From NCBI RefSeq assembly GCF_900156875.1, contig NZ_LT707409.1, positions 2,470,244 through 2,534,243 on the forward strand: a stretch of DNA of 64,000 nt. The letters are read 5' to 3'. Below the pieces are notes generated by a model that saw only the letters and a list, made by a program, of their open reading frames with translations, searched no databases and was not told the origin of the DNA. Below are positions 36,553 to 46,140 of the stretch, one piece after another. Source of the stretch: Robertmurraya dakarensis (GTDB lineage: Bacteria; Bacillota; Bacilli; Bacillales; Cytobacillaceae). The translations under genes were made by a program, and so were the position numbers. Numbering within the stretch: the stretch's first letter is position 1; every line of letters starts with the position of its first letter.

Positions 36553-37872
36553 TTAATTGCGGTCAATTAATTGACACATCATCATGGCCTTTCCGACGAG
36601 AATTCCTTCATTGAATACTTCAACATCTACTTTTCCAAATTTTCTTCCCGCCTCGAGCACCTTTGGATATATTTCTAACGCGCTGTCCATCTGCACAGGC
36701 TTTAAAAAGTAGATCGTCATATTTTCGACCACTAAGTCACCTTTTTTGAAGCCCCTAAGAATCCCGTTTGCAGCTTCAGCCACGATTGTTGTGAACACTC
36801 CATAGGAGATCGTCCCTAAATGGTTAGTCATTTGCGGGGTTACCTCGCAGCGATAGATATCCTCACCTTTCACTTTCCCCTTATCCACAACTAGCTGATT
36901 TGTTACTAGATCATCAATTGTTTCCCCCACTTGAGGCTGGCGCTGAATCATTTGCAGAGCCTTCAACACATCCTGCCTGCTGATGATTCCTTCGAGTTTA
37001 TTATGGTCATCTACTACAGGGAGAACCTCTATCCCTTCCCAAACCATCATATGTGCAGCAGAAGCGACACTTGTCTTTCCACGTACAGTCATCGGGCTTT
37101 TTGTCATGACCTTATCAATCGTTAAGTCATGATCAACACCTAATACGTCTTTCGAAGTGATCATCCCTTGAACCTTCATATTTTGGTCCACTACAGGGTA
37201 ACGGCTGTGAGTGGTTTCACGATTGTGTTCAAACCATTTCGAAACTTTATCTGAAGTTCTTAAAAAGCTCGTGTTCTCGATAGATGTTAATATATCTTCT
37301 ACCAGCACAATCTCCTTCTTAATTAACTGATCATAAATGGCTCGGTTAATCATTGCTGCAACCGTGAATGTATCATAACTTGTTGAAATAACAGGGAGCT
37401 GTAATTCATCTGCAAGTTTTTTTACTTCTTCGTCTGTGTCAAATCCCCCCGTAATCAACACTGCTGCTCCTGCATTAAGTGCATACTCATGAGCTTTCGT
37501 ACGATTCCCGACAATCAATAAATTTCCTGCTCCAGTATATCGCATCATGGCATCGAGCTTCATCGCTCCAATAACAAACTTATTGAGTGTTTTGTGAAGA
37601 CCGGTACGCCCGCCAAGCACTTGGCCATCAACGATATTAACAACTTCGGCATACGTAAGCTTCTCAATATTTTCTTTCTTTTTTCGTTCTATGCGAATCG
37701 TTCCAACACGTTCTATCGTACTAACGTAACCTTTGTTCTCCGCCTCTTTTATCGCTCGATATGCGGTTCCTTCACTGACATTAAGTGCCTTGGCGATTTG
37801 TCTGACAGAGATTTTTTCCCCAATCGGCAGTCCATCAATATATTCTAATATTTGTTCATGTTTTGTAGCCAA
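36553..37872 (-). CDS. ytoI: YtoI: HTH, DRTGG, CBS pair and hot-dog domain protein
   Basis: 439 residues with an unusual architecture: an N-terminal helix-turn-helix (ISVRQIAKALNVSEGTAYRA), a DRTGG domain (about 70-190), two CBS domains (RYPVVDQNMKVQGMITSKDV and EVLPVVDDHNKLEGIISRQD) and a C-terminal MaoC/thioesterase-like hot-dog domain (about 320-439). CBS domains usually bind adenine nucleotides, so a ligand-sensing regulator is likely; targets are unknown. The TTG at 37872 behind GGGTG gives the Met-Ala-Thr-Lys-His start of relatives; a GTG three codons earlier lies in the ribosome binding site. Confidence 0.85.
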   Translation of the reverse strand: MATKHEQILEYIDGLPIGEKISVRQIAKALNVSEGTAYRAIKEAENKGYVSTIERVGTIRIERKKKENIEKLTYAEVVNIVDGQVLGGRTGLHKTLNKFVIGAMKLDAMMRYTGAGNLLIVGNRTKAHEYALNAGAAVLITGGFDTDEEVKKLADELQLPVISTSYDTFTVAAMINRAIYDQLIKKEIVLVEDILTSIENTSFLRTSDKVSKWFEHNRETTHSRYPVVDQNMKVQGMITSKDVLGVDHDLTIDKVMTKSPMTVRGKTSVASAAHMMVWEGIEVLPVVDDHNKLEGIISRQDVLKALQMIQRQPQVGETIDDLVTNQLVVDKGKVKGEDIYRCEVTPQMTNHLGTISYGVFTTIVAEAANGILRGFKKGDLVVENMTIYFLKPVQMDSALEIYPKVLEAGRKFGKVDVEVFNEGILVGKAMMMCQLIDRN

Positions 37873-37967
37873 GACCTTCACCCTTTATAAAAGATTGCTG
37901 TAATCTATATTTCTTATTTCTATTATAATGGGAAGTCTTGATTAGATTCAAATGCAGAGCAGCTGCT

Positions 37968-38207
37968 TTAGTGGTAGGAACGCAGTTTTTTCTGTCTAGA
38001 ATTAGATCCAGGTCTGTAACTTTTTACACTTTTCGGACTGTAAAGGAGTGCTGATAGATTTCCCGCAATCACAAACAAACATAAAATAATCCATGATATC
38101 GCAAAGTATCCGGAAACACCATCTGCGTGGATAGATAGGTTAGGCAGCGCATAATAAAGCATTAACCCAGCTGCTAATAAACATAAAATATAACGATTTT
38201 TCTTCAT
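37968..38207 (-). CDS. Small membrane protein, function unknown
   Basis: 79 residues, not recognised. Two hydrophobic segments (about 6-22, YILCLLAAGLMLYYALP, and 33-56, FAISWIILCLFVIAGNLSAL) precede a basic, Ser/Arg/Lys-rich tail probably in the cytoplasm. The open frame is longer, but GGAGG lies five bases before the ATG at 38207. It sits between ytkL and ytoI, downstream of the ytkL terminator. Confidence 0.65.
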   Translation of the reverse strand: MKKNRYILCLLAAGLMLYYALPNLSIHADGVSGYFAISWIILCLFVIAGNLSALLYSPKSVKSYRPGSNSRQKKLRSYH

Positions 38208-38285
38208 AGTATCCTCCTTACTAAAAATATTCCTAGTGTATATGTATGCGGACATGCACAAAATAAGTAGTTTTTTTACGGCTAT

Positions 38286-38320
38286 AAAAAAAACAAAAAA
38301 CGCAGCCAAATGACTGCGTT
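38286..38320 (-). terminator. Terminator after ytkL
   Basis: AACGCAG and CTGCGTT form the base of a stem with partial inner pairing, and a long T-rich tract follows on the minus strand. Confidence 0.88.
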
Positions 38321-38329
38321 CGAAGATCC

Positions 38330-39013
38330 TTATAATTCGATTGACTCCCCTACTTCAATAACTTTTCCTTGTCCTTCTGGAAGCAGGCTGACAAATTTCT
38401 TTGGATCCTGCTGAATAACTGGGAATGTATTATAGTGAATAGGTACTACTGTCTTAGCCGCTAATAACTGAGCTGCATAAGCCGCATCCTCTGGACCCAT
38501 TGTATAATTATCACCAATTGGCAAAAATGCAACATCAATTGGATGGCGTTCACCGATTAGCTTCATATCTGAGAATACTGAAGTATCTCCCGCATGGTAA
38601 ATGTTCTTACCTTCAATTGTGAGCAAATACCCGGCAGGCATTCCCATATAAACGTTAATTTGTCCATCTATATCTAAACCAGTGGAGTGAAAAGCAGCTG
38701 TCATTTTCACTTTACCAAACTCCAAATCATAAGCTCCACCGATGTTCATTTCGTGGACATTTTCCAATCCTTGGGATCTGAAATAGTTTGCCAACTCAGG
38801 GATCGCAACAACAAGGGCACCGCTGTTTTTGGCAAGCGCAACTGTATCACCAACATGGTCAGCATGTCCATGGGTTACTAAAATAAAGTCCGGATTTTGT
38901 TCTTCCACCTTTAAATCAGTTGTTCCATTTCCAGTAATAAATGGATCAATTAGAATTGTTTTTCCATTTGTTTCAATCTTTACAATCGAATGACCGTGGT
39001 ACGAAATTTTCAT
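38330..39013 (-). CDS. ytkL: UPF0173 metal-dependent hydrolase YtkL
   Basis: 227 residues, metallo-beta-lactamase fold. Metal ligands: [13 protein letters not shown] (HxHxDH), [16 protein letters not shown] and VPIHYNTFP. The family (UPF0173) has no assigned substrate. AAAGGAG precedes the ATG. It is divergent from the adjacent peptidase gene. Confidence 0.9.
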   Translation of the reverse strand: MKISYHGHSIVKIETNGKTILIDPFITGNGTTDLKVEEQNPDFILVTHGHADHVGDTVALAKNSGALVVAIPELANYFRSQGLENVHEMNIGGAYDLEFGKVKMTAAFHSTGLDIDGQINVYMGMPAGYLLTIEGKNIYHAGDTSVFSDMKLIGERHPIDVAFLPIGDNYTMGPEDAAYAAQLLAAKTVVPIHYNTFPVIQQDPKKFVSLLPEGQGKVIEVGESIEL

Positions 39014-39182
39014 GCGTTTCTCTCCTTTAAATATCTATCTATTTTCCTACATACTTTTAATTCAACATAAATGTTGTCATTCCTTCTCTTTTTTTAAATC
39101 TATGGTTAAAATTTACTAAAAGTTTACAATTTCACTATAAATTGCTACCTTTAAGATATTCATATTTGGAGGAGGAATCATC

Positions 39183-40283
39183 ATGACGAATCAAAGATTG
39201 AGTAAACTCACAGATTGGATGAAAGAAAACGAAATTCAAATGACCTTCTTAACATCAACCGAAAGTGTTTTTTACTTTAGCGGATTTTTCAGCGATCCTC
39301 ATGAAAGATTGCTTGGCTTAGCGGTATTCCAAGAAAAAGAACCACTATTAATCTGTCCGGCAATGGAAAAGGAAGATGCAAGGAAAACAGGGTGGAACGG
39401 AGAAATTATTGGTTACTCAGATATTGACAACCCTTGGGATCTTCTGCAAGAAGCTGCATCGAAAAGAATGAAAAAACCTGTAAAAATCGGAATTGAAAAG
39501 GAACATATGAACGTTGAGAGATACGAATCTCTATTAAGACTTTTCCCTGAAGCTTCCTTTGTGTCCGCAGAAGAGAAGGTAAGAAAACTTCGCATGATCA
39601 AAGATGAAAAAGAGTTGACTGCGATTCGAAAAGCTTGTAGTCTAGCGGATTATGCCATCGAGGTGGGCTGCTCAGAAATCGGGGAAGGCAAGACGGAATT
39701 AGAGGTGTTAGCATCCATTGAATATGAATTAAAGAAAAAAGGAGTTACGGCCATGTCGTTTTCGACTATGGTTCTTACTGGAGCTAATGGCGCTTCTCCT
39801 CACGGAACACCAGGACCCACAAAGATTCAAAAAGGTGATCTCGTTTTGTTTGACTTGGGTGTCGTCGTTGATGGCTATTGCTCTGATATCACTCGAACTG
39901 TGGCCTGCGGAGATATCAACGAGAAACAAAAAAGAATCTATGATACCGTACTGAAAGCTGAGCTTGCAGCTGTGGAAGCCAGCAAGCCGGGAGCTGTTTG
40001 TTCAGAAATTGACAGAATAGCACGAGGGATTATCTCAGATGCTGGGTTTGGACAATACTTTCCTCACCGTCTTGGTCATGGGCTTGGAATTAGTGTTCAC
40101 GAATACCCGTCCCTGACAGAAACCAATTCACTTCAGCTCCAGGAGGGAATGGTTTTTACGATTGAGCCAGGAATTTACGTCCCAGGAGGAGCTGGTGTTA
40201 GAATTGAAGACGATGTCCTTGTAACGAAGGATGGAGTAGAGATTTTAACGAAGTTTCCAAAAGAACTACAAATCATTCAGTAA
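39183..40283 (+). CDS. M24 family Xaa-Pro dipeptidase
   Basis: 366 residues, creatinase/prolidase fold (MEROPS M24B). The C-terminal pita-bread domain carries all metal ligands: FDLGVVVDGYCSDITRT (two Asp), HRLGHGLGISVHEY (His), FTIEPGIYVPGGAG (Glu) and VRIEDDVLV (Glu). It is expected to cleave dipeptides ending in proline. It resembles PepQ/YkvY-type enzymes, but I cannot choose a symbol. GGAGGAG precedes the ATG. B. subtilis does not have this gene beside ytkL. Convergent with ald. Confidence 0.9.
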   Translation: MTNQRLSKLTDWMKENEIQMTFLTSTESVFYFSGFFSDPHERLLGLAVFQEKEPLLICPAMEKEDARKTGWNGEIIGYSDIDNPWDLLQEAASKRMKKPVKIGIEKEHMNVERYESLLRLFPEASFVSAEEKVRKLRMIKDEKELTAIRKACSLADYAIEVGCSEIGEGKTELEVLASIEYELKKKGVTAMSFSTMVLTGANGASPHGTPGPTKIQKGDLVLFDLGVVVDGYCSDITRTVACGDINEKQKRIYDTVLKAELAAVEASKPGAVCSEIDRIARGIISDAGFGQYFPHRLGHGLGISVHEYPSLTETNSLQLQEGMVFTIEPGIYVPGGAGVRIEDDVLVTKDGVEILTKFPKELQIIQ

Positions 40284-40286
40284 ACA

Positions 40287-40314
40287 AACAAGCTGTCGAA
40301 TTCGACAGCTTGTT
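40287..40314. terminator. Bidirectional terminator between the peptidase and ald
   Basis: AACAAGCTGTCGAA and TTCGACAGCTTGTT form a perfect 28-base palindrome with no loop bases, T-rich on the plus strand. Confidence 0.92.
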
Positions 40315-40334
40315 TTCACTTAAAATACAAAAGA

Positions 40335-41447
40335 TCACAGCAATGTCCTAGGATCCATATAATCTACCCCGTGAGCTTCAGCTACGCCCTTAAAGGTTAC
40401 ATACCCGTTCAGTGTATTAATCCCTTTTAATAAAGCCTCATTCTCTAAACAAGCTTTCTGATATCCTTTGTTCGCTATTTGAATGGCATATGGAACTGTT
40501 ACATTTGTTAGTGCTATAGTGGACGTACGCGGTACAGCCCCAGGCATATTCGCAACAGCATAATGCACGACATCGTACTTATTATAAGTAGGATTATCAT
40601 GGGTCGTAATTCGGTCTGTTGTCTCAAAGATCCCGCCTTGGTCAATGGCGATATCTACTACAACAGAACCGGGTGACATCGATTCAACCATTTCTTCCGT
40701 AACTAGTTTAGGAGCTTTTGCACCCGGGATAAGGACGGCTCCGATGACAAGATCAGACTCTTTAACTGCTTCGGCAATATTATATTGATTTGACATAAGT
40801 GTAGTAATGCTATTTCCAAAGATATCATCTAGCTGGCGCAAACGTTCTGGATTCAAATCAATCATGGTCACTCTAGCTCCTAGACCAACCGCCACCTTCG
40901 CAGCATTTGTGCCGGCTACGCCACCGCCGATAATGGTTACTCTAGCTCTTTTTACTCCCGGAACTCCAGCCAATAGAATCCCTTTTCCTCCGTTTACCTT
41001 TTCCAAAAACTGCGCTCCAACCTGCGCAGCCATTCTTCCTGCTACTTCACTCATAGGTGTTAGTAATGGAAGAGAATTATTTGGGAGCTGTACAGTCTCA
41101 TATGCAAGGGCAATGACTTTGTGTTTGATTAAGGCTTCCGTTAATTCCGGCTCGGCTGCCAAGTGGAAATACGTAAATATTATTAATCCTTCACGGAAAT
41201 ATGTATACTCGGATGGAAGGGGTTCCTTTACTTTCATCACCATTTCCTTCGACCAGACTTCTTCAGCTGTACTTACAATGGTTGCTCCTGCATTCATATA
41301 ATCAGAATCCGTAAACCCAGATCCTAATCCTGCATCCGTCTCAATATAGACTTCATGTCCAAAATTTACTAAGTTTACAACACCAGCAGGAGTCATTGCT
41401 ACACGGTTTTCATTATTTTTTATTTCTTTTGGCACCCCAATGCGCAT
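40335..41447 (-). CDS. ald: Alanine dehydrogenase
   Basis: 370 residues. It deaminates L-alanine to pyruvate with NAD and feeds alanine into central metabolism, also during sporulation. Typical N-terminus [20 protein letters not shown], dinucleotide-binding [19 protein letters not shown] and [14 protein letters not shown]. Three ATG codons occur in a row behind AGGAGG; the last one (41447) gives the family start and the best spacing. A weak promoter (TTTATT, 17 bases, TATAGT on the minus strand) may lie upstream. Confidence 0.95.
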   Translation of the reverse strand: MRIGVPKEIKNNENRVAMTPAGVVNLVNFGHEVYIETDAGLGSGFTDSDYMNAGATIVSTAEEVWSKEMVMKVKEPLPSEYTYFREGLIIFTYFHLAAEPELTEALIKHKVIALAYETVQLPNNSLPLLTPMSEVAGRMAAQVGAQFLEKVNGGKGILLAGVPGVKRARVTIIGGGVAGTNAAKVAVGLGARVTMIDLNPERLRQLDDIFGNSITTLMSNQYNIAEAVKESDLVIGAVLIPGAKAPKLVTEEMVESMSPGSVVVDIAIDQGGIFETTDRITTHDNPTYNKYDVVHYAVANMPGAVPRTSTIALTNVTVPYAIQIANKGYQKACLENEALLKGINTLNGYVTFKGVAEAHGVDYMDPRTLL

Positions 41448-41588
41448 CATCATACCTCCTCTATAATTGATCATAAAAGTACTATACACCTTAATGAGAT
41501 GATAATAAAGGGAATTTTTTCACTTATCAGTCATCTAATAACAAAAAAAAGCGCGCTGGGTTTGACATTTTACAGCCTTATCCCACAT

Positions 41589-41612
41589 AAAAAGAGGTGC
41601 AAATAGCACCTC
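41589..41612 (-). terminator. Terminator after the 52-residue gene
   Basis: GAGGTGC (41594-41600) and GCACCTC (41606-41612) form a 7 bp stem with a 5-base loop; TTTTT follows on the minus strand. Confidence 0.85.
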
Positions 41613-41619
41613 CAGCCAT

Positions 41620-41778
41620 CTAAATTTCATGATCCACATGTTTGTTCATGTCGAACTGCCCATCTTCCTGGTCAATTACTCCATTATTATATGCATTCAT
41701 GATTTGTTCACTCACTTGTCTTGCTCCCTGATCATCATAGAGAAATCCGAATGAACTGTTATGGTTTTCCTTCACCAT
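41620..41778 (-). CDS. Small acidic protein, function unknown
   Basis: 52 residues, starting Met-Val-Lys-Glu-Asn-His-Asn and ending His-Glu-Ile. It contains FGFLYDDQGARQVSEQIMNA and an acidic end with Asp/His residues; no membrane segment or cysteine. Support for being real: a strong ribosome binding site GGGGGAG before the ATG at 41778, an intrinsic terminator right after the stop, and a position filling an otherwise empty gap between ald and the stress protein. I do not recognise a function. Confidence 0.7.
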   Translation of the reverse strand: MVKENHNSSFGFLYDDQGARQVSEQIMNAYNNGVIDQEDGQFDMNKHVDHEI

Positions 41779-41889
41779 TTTGCAACTCCCCCTAAAAAAA
41801 TATTTTTAATAGCATCCTTATTTTTCGAAATTTTGCCACAGATATTCAAAAAAAAGAATTGTATAATTAAGGTAAAGGAGGAGATATAA

Positions 41890-42342
41890 ATGTCTGTTGG
41901 ATATAAAAATATATTAGTAGCTGTGGATGGATCTACAGAGGCTGAATGGGCCTTAAAGAAGGCGATTGAAATCGCTAAAAGAAACGATAGTACGATTGTA
42001 TTGGCACATATTATTGATACACGAACATTTGCAACCGTTGAGGCTTATGACAGCACGATTGCTGAAAGAGCAGACAAGTTCGCCACTGAATTAATGGAAA
42101 ACTATAAAAAGGTCGCTACAGATGCCGGCGTAAAAGATGTTAAGTTTGTTGTTGACTATGGTTCCCCTAAAGTTAAAATACCTAAAGATATTGCTAAGAA
42201 AAATAATGTAGATTTAATTATTTGTGGTGCAACTGGTCTAAATGCAGTGGAAAGATTCCTAATTGGAAGCGTTTCAGAACATATTACTCGTTACGCACCA
42301 TGCGATGTATTAATCGTTCGTACTGAAAAAGATGCAGAATAA
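41890..42342 (+). CDS. Universal stress protein (UspA family)
   Basis: 150 residues. ATP-binding type Usp fold: NILVAVDGSTEAEWALKKA at the start and the nucleotide-binding signature GATGLNAVERFLIGSVSEHI near the end, followed by CDVLIVR. Probably a stress-related regulator or chaperone-like protein; the exact role is unknown. AAGGAGGAG precedes the ATG. It ends in a strong bidirectional terminator shared with argH. Confidence 0.92.
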   Translation: MSVGYKNILVAVDGSTEAEWALKKAIEIAKRNDSTIVLAHIIDTRTFATVEAYDSTIAERADKFATELMENYKKVATDAGVKDVKFVVDYGSPKVKIPKDIAKKNNVDLIICGATGLNAVERFLIGSVSEHITRYAPCDVLIVRTEKDAE

Positions 42343-42347
42343 AGCAA

Positions 42348-42380
42348 AAGGGGGAGGTTGTCTTTGACAACCTCCCCCTT
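42348..42380. terminator. Bidirectional terminator between the stress protein and argH
   Basis: AAGGGGGAGGTTGTC and GACAACCTCCCCCTT are perfect 15 bp arms around a 3-base loop. Confidence 0.95.
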
Positions 42381-42391
42381 CTATATTGAGT

Positions 42392-43765
42392 TTATTTTAA
42401 AGCCTCTTCAGCCTTCTGAATAGCTTTGCGGATTTGCTCAAAACCTGTACCACCCGCACTATTTCTTCTCTGTACTGCTGTAACAGGGTTTAAGACATGA
42501 TAGATATCCTCTTCAAATAATGGATTTGCTTCCTTAAATTCATCAAGTGATAAATCAGCTAGGTAGCAGCCTTTCTGCACACAAGTCAGCACAAGTTGTC
42601 CCACTATTTCATGACTCTCACGGAATGGAATGCCTTTACCTGATAGGTAATCAGCTAGCTCTGTCGCATTGGAAAAATCATTCTTCGTTGCTTTTTCCAT
42701 CTCGCCAGTATTCACCTTCATCGTATTAATCATTCCAGCAAAGATTTTAAGCGAGCCCGTTACCGTCTTCACCGTATCGAACATTCCCTCTTTATCTTCC
42801 TGCATATCTTTGTTATAGGCCAGCGGAAGTCCTTTCAAGACAGTTAAAAGTCCCATTAGGTTTCCATATACCCTGCCCGTTTTCCCTCTGATAAGCTCTG
42901 CCATATCAGGGTTCTTCTTCTGCGGCATAATACTGCTGCCTGTTGAAAAACTGTCATCCAGTTCGATAAAACGGAATTCCTGTGTTGACCAAAGAATAAT
43001 TTCCTCTCCCAGGCGAGAAAGATGCATCATCAAAATAGAACTAGCAGATAAAAATTCTAAAATAAAATCACGGTCACTTACGGCATCCAGACTGTTTTCA
43101 TAGATTCCTTCGAACTCAAGCAGACTTGCAGAATACTCTCGATCAATCGGAAAGGTTGTTCCTGCTAACGCACCCGCTCCCAGCGGGGATACATTTATTC
43201 TCTTTAAAGATTCCTGGTATCTTTGCTTATCACGCTCTAGCATCCAAAAATAAGCCATCAAGTGATGTGCAAAAGAAATAGGCTGAGCTCTCTGCAGATG
43301 AGTGTAACCAGGCATGATGGTTTCAACATGCTCTTGTGCCTGTTTTAATAGTGCTGCCTGCATCTCAGACACTAACTCAATGATCACTGACGTTTGTTTA
43401 CGTAAATATAGATGCATATCCGTCGCAACCTGATCATTTCTGCTTCGGCCAGTGTGAAGCTTTCCTCCCACTGGCCCAACCATTTCTGTTAACATGCTTT
43501 CAAGGTTTAAATGAATATCTTCAAGTTTCACAGAATATTGCAATTCATCTTTTGCTGCCTTTTCTTTAAGTTCTTGAAGACCTTTTTTAATTTGAAGAGA
43601 CTCTTCTTCACTAATAATTCCGCTTTTTGCCAGCATCGTGACATGAGCGATGCTTCCGTCTAAATCTTCAAGAACAAGCTCTTGATCAAAGGAAATGGAA
43701 GCCCCAAATTCGTCTACCCATTCCTCTGCTGTTTTTGTAAATCTTCCGCCCCAAAGCTTTTTCAC
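42392..43765 (-). CDS. argH: Argininosuccinate lyase
   Basis: 457 residues, fumarase/aspartase superfamily. It splits argininosuccinate into arginine and fumarate. The signature [20 protein letters not shown] is near residue 280; the catalytic region with [18 protein letters not shown] and the [11 protein letters not shown] segment are present. The start is GTG overlapping the argG stop (GTGA), so the pair is translationally coupled. Confidence 0.97.
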   Translation of the reverse strand: MKKLWGGRFTKTAEEWVDEFGASISFDQELVLEDLDGSIAHVTMLAKSGIISEEESLQIKKGLQELKEKAAKDELQYSVKLEDIHLNLESMLTEMVGPVGGKLHTGRSRNDQVATDMHLYLRKQTSVIIELVSEMQAALLKQAQEHVETIMPGYTHLQRAQPISFAHHLMAYFWMLERDKQRYQESLKRINVSPLGAGALAGTTFPIDREYSASLLEFEGIYENSLDAVSDRDFILEFLSASSILMMHLSRLGEEIILWSTQEFRFIELDDSFSTGSSIMPQKKNPDMAELIRGKTGRVYGNLMGLLTVLKGLPLAYNKDMQEDKEGMFDTVKTVTGSLKIFAGMINTMKVNTGEMEKATKNDFSNATELADYLSGKGIPFRESHEIVGQLVLTCVQKGCYLADLSLDEFKEANPLFEEDIYHVLNPVTAVQRRNSAGGTGFEQIRKAIQKAEEALK

Positions 43766-44967
43766 ACTGTCACCTTCTTGTTTTGTACCATGCTTTGAAC
43801 CTTAGTTGGCAATCCAAATAATTCGATAAATCCAACAGCTGCAGCATGATCAAATTCGTCTGCTTTTGTATAAGTTGCTAGTTTTTCATCATATAGAGAA
43901 TAAGGAGATTTTCTTCCTTCTACAATTGCATGGCCTTTGAATAACTTAATGCGTACTGTACCTGTTACAAACTTTTGCGTTTCTGCTAAGAATGCTTTTA
44001 GTGCATTTGTTAATGGCGAGAACCACAGACCATCATAGATCACTTCTGTCAATTTCTTAGAAATAACTGGTTTGAAGTGAGCTACTTCTTTTACTAGTGT
44101 AATATCTTCAAGCTCTTTATGAGCTTTAATTAACGTCATAGCAGCAGGTGCTTCGTACACTTCACGAGATTTAATCCCTACTAAGCGGTTCTCAACATGG
44201 TCGATACGCCCAACTCCATGTTTCCCTGCAAGATTATTTAACTCAAGAATTAATTCATACAACGGATAAGCTTTTCCGTTAAGACTAACTGGAACGCCTT
44301 TTTCAAAATCGATTTCAACGATATCTGGAGTATCAGGCGTATATTCTAAGCCTGTTGTTAAGTCATAAGCATCTTCAGGCGGAGCAGCCCATGGATCTTC
44401 TAAAATTCCACATTCATTTGCTCTTCCCCAAAGGTTTTGGTCAATAGAGTATGGGCTGTCTAGATTAATTGGAACAGGAATTCCATTTTTCTTTGCATAT
44501 TCAATTTCTTCTTCACGTGACCATTTCCACTCACGTACAGGAGCAAGTACTTCTAAATCTGGATTTAAAGCCTTAATGGATACTTCAAATCTTACCTGGT
44601 CATTCCCTTTTCCAGTACACCCGTGCGCAACTGCTACAGCACCTTCCTGCTCTGCAATCTCAACAAGTTTCTTTGCAATTAATGGACGAGAAAGAGCTGA
44701 AACTAAAGGATATTTGTCTTCATACAAAGTGTGGGCTTGCAGAGAGATTAATGCATATTCATTAGCGAATTCTTCTCTTGCATCAATCATATGAGAGCTA
44801 ACCGCTCCTACCTTCAGAGCTTTTTCTTTAACGAAGTCTAAGTCTTTTCCTTCACCGACATCTAAACAGCACGCAACAACTGCGTATCCTTGATCTTGTA
44901 ACCATTTAATTGCTACAGAAGTATCTAAACCACCAGAGTATGCAAGAACTACTTTTTGATTTGCCAT
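43762..44967 (-). CDS. argG: Argininosuccinate synthase
   Basis: 401 residues. It joins citrulline and aspartate with ATP. The N-terminal PP-loop is [17 protein letters not shown]; further family segments are [30 protein letters not shown] and [22 protein letters not shown] precedes the ATG. It heads argG-argH. Upstream, an ARG box at 45023-45036 and a possible promoter (TTGAAA, 17 bases, TAAATT on the minus strand near 45100-45070) suggest ArgR/AhrC control. Confidence 0.97.
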   Translation of the reverse strand: MANQKVVLAYSGGLDTSVAIKWLQDQGYAVVACCLDVGEGKDLDFVKEKALKVGAVSSHMIDAREEFANEYALISLQAHTLYEDKYPLVSALSRPLIAKKLVEIAEQEGAVAVAHGCTGKGNDQVRFEVSIKALNPDLEVLAPVREWKWSREEEIEYAKKNGIPVPINLDSPYSIDQNLWGRANECGILEDPWAAPPEDAYDLTTGLEYTPDTPDIVEIDFEKGVPVSLNGKAYPLYELILELNNLAGKHGVGRIDHVENRLVGIKSREVYEAPAAMTLIKAHKELEDITLVKEVAHFKPVISKKLTEVIYDGLWFSPLTNALKAFLAETQKFVTGTVRIKLFKGHAIVEGRKSPYSLYDEKLATYTKADEFDHAAAVGFIELFGLPTKVQSMVQNKKVTV

Positions 44968-45022
44968 GTGAAAATTTCCTCCTCATATGTTTAGGCTTTA
45001 TTGCCTCTATCTTTTTTATTTA

Positions 45023-45036
45023 CGAATAAATATTCA
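45023..45036 (-). promoter_or_regulatory. ARG box (ArgR/AhrC operator) upstream of argG
   Basis: On the minus strand TGAATATTTATTCG matches the ARG box TGAATWWWWATTCA at 13 of 14 positions. It lies about 55 bases upstream of argG, downstream of a plausible promoter, fitting arginine repression. Confidence 0.7.
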
Positions 45037-45118
45037 TTTGGATTATATTTTTATTCCTTTTCTTGCTATTCAATTTACCAATTTTAGCGAAACTTTTCAA
45101 TACTTATTCTTCATTTTG

Positions 45119-45142
45119 TATAAAAATAAATTTATTTTTATA
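45119..45142. repeat. 24 bp perfect AT palindrome in the argG upstream region
   Basis: TATAAAAATAAA is followed directly by its reverse complement TTTATTTTTATA. It lies between the divergent argG and the 104-residue gene. It could be a second weak ARG-type site or just AT-rich symmetry. Nothing else is recognised in the 316-base gap apart from the ARG box. Confidence 0.6.
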
Positions 45143-45283
45143 TTTTTCTAACATTTTTTTCCATATAAGGGGCCGAAAAGTAAAAAACATCCCGCATTTA
45201 AGGAAATGAACTATTTCAAAGGAGTTTGCGTATTGTTATAGTATAATAGAATATAAGAAAGCAAATCTGGGGGAAATTTAAAT

Positions 45284-45598
45284 ATGGAGGAGCATTTTTC
45301 ATTTGATGAAAGGTTAGGAATTGAGATTCCAATTCTTGAATTTAATTGGGATGATTATCCGCTGGAAACGCAGCAATCGATTTTGTTTTATTGGGAGAAG
45401 ATTCGCGGTAGAATACCCGACCGTATCGCAGACATTGAAAAGATCATTAATAAAAAACAACTTCAGCTTTCAGATGAAAATGACTTTAAGGTTTCATGCC
45501 AACTTAATTCTGATATCGCCGATCTTGCATCGATTATTAATGATCTTTGGCTTTGGTATCGGGCTAATCAGCATGTTTCCGGCAAAATCCATCAATAA
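45284..45598 (+). CDS. Conserved-looking protein, function unknown
   Basis: 104 residues, soluble and acidic, with a Trp/Tyr-rich pattern (EFNWDDYPLETQQSILFYWE, LWLWYRANQ) and predicted helices. I do not assign a function. GGGGGA precedes the ATG by ten bases. It stands alone on the plus strand, divergent from argG and convergent with moaB, with which it shares a terminator. Confidence 0.75.
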   Translation: MEEHFSFDERLGIEIPILEFNWDDYPLETQQSILFYWEKIRGRIPDRIADIEKIINKKQLQLSDENDFKVSCQLNSDIADLASIINDLWLWYRANQHVSGKIHQ

Positions 45599-45603
45599 AT
45601 GAC

Positions 45604-45629
45604 TGAAAGCCCAAAGTATTGGGCTTTCA
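45604..45629. terminator. Bidirectional terminator between the 104-residue gene and moaB
   Basis: TGAAAGCCCAA and TTGGGCTTTCA are perfect 11 bp arms; the structure overlaps the moaB stop codon. Confidence 0.88.
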
Positions 45630-46139
45630 TAGATCCTTCTTAAGCTCTCGTACAATATGTGCTATCTCGGGAAGGATAAGTTTATTCATAGCCAGCTTGA
45701 CAGCACCGCTTGAACCAGGTGTTGAAAAAACAGCCTTATCTTGAACAACCCCAGCTGTTGCACGCGATAAAATCGCTGCTGAGCCTATATCCTCCTGGTA
45801 GCTTAACATTCTAAACAGCTCTCCAAAGCCGCTGATTTCCTTATCAAACAACTTCTGTACCGTTTCAATGGTAACATCTAGCTTCGCAATTCCTGTTCCA
45901 CCGTTCGTTAAAATACAATCAATGTTTGGATTTTCACATCCCTTGATTACTTCATCCCGTATTGGATCCGCTTCATCTTTTACAATTACATAATCACCAA
46001 TAATATGTCCTGACGATTCAAGCATCGAGATCATCAGCTGTCCGCTTTTATCAGTTTCCTTCGTTCTAGTATCACTAACTGTAATAATTTTACAAGTTAC
46101 TTGTTGTGGTGCAGCTTGCTTATGTTCAGTTATGCTCAT
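45627..46139 (-). CDS. moaB: Molybdenum cofactor biosynthesis protein MoaB
   Basis: 170 residues, MoCF_biosynth fold. It is expected to adenylylate molybdopterin. The signature region CILTNGGTGIAKLDVTIE and the C-terminal SRATAGVVQDKAVFSTPGSS are present. The gene starts one base after the stop of the EcsC-family gene, so the two are co-transcribed. No other molybdopterin genes occur in the window. Confidence 0.93.
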   Translation of the reverse strand: MSITEHKQAAPQQVTCKIITVSDTRTKETDKSGQLMISMLESSGHIIGDYVIVKDEADPIRDEVIKGCENPNIDCILTNGGTGIAKLDVTIETVQKLFDKEISGFGELFRMLSYQEDIGSAAILSRATAGVVQDKAVFSTPGSSGAVKLAMNKLILPEIAHIVRELKKDL

Positions 46140-46140
46140 T

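Noticed and set aside
40807-41301. 164-codon open frame on the plus strand opposite ald
   Set aside because: Antisense shadow of alanine dehydrogenase, with no translation signal.
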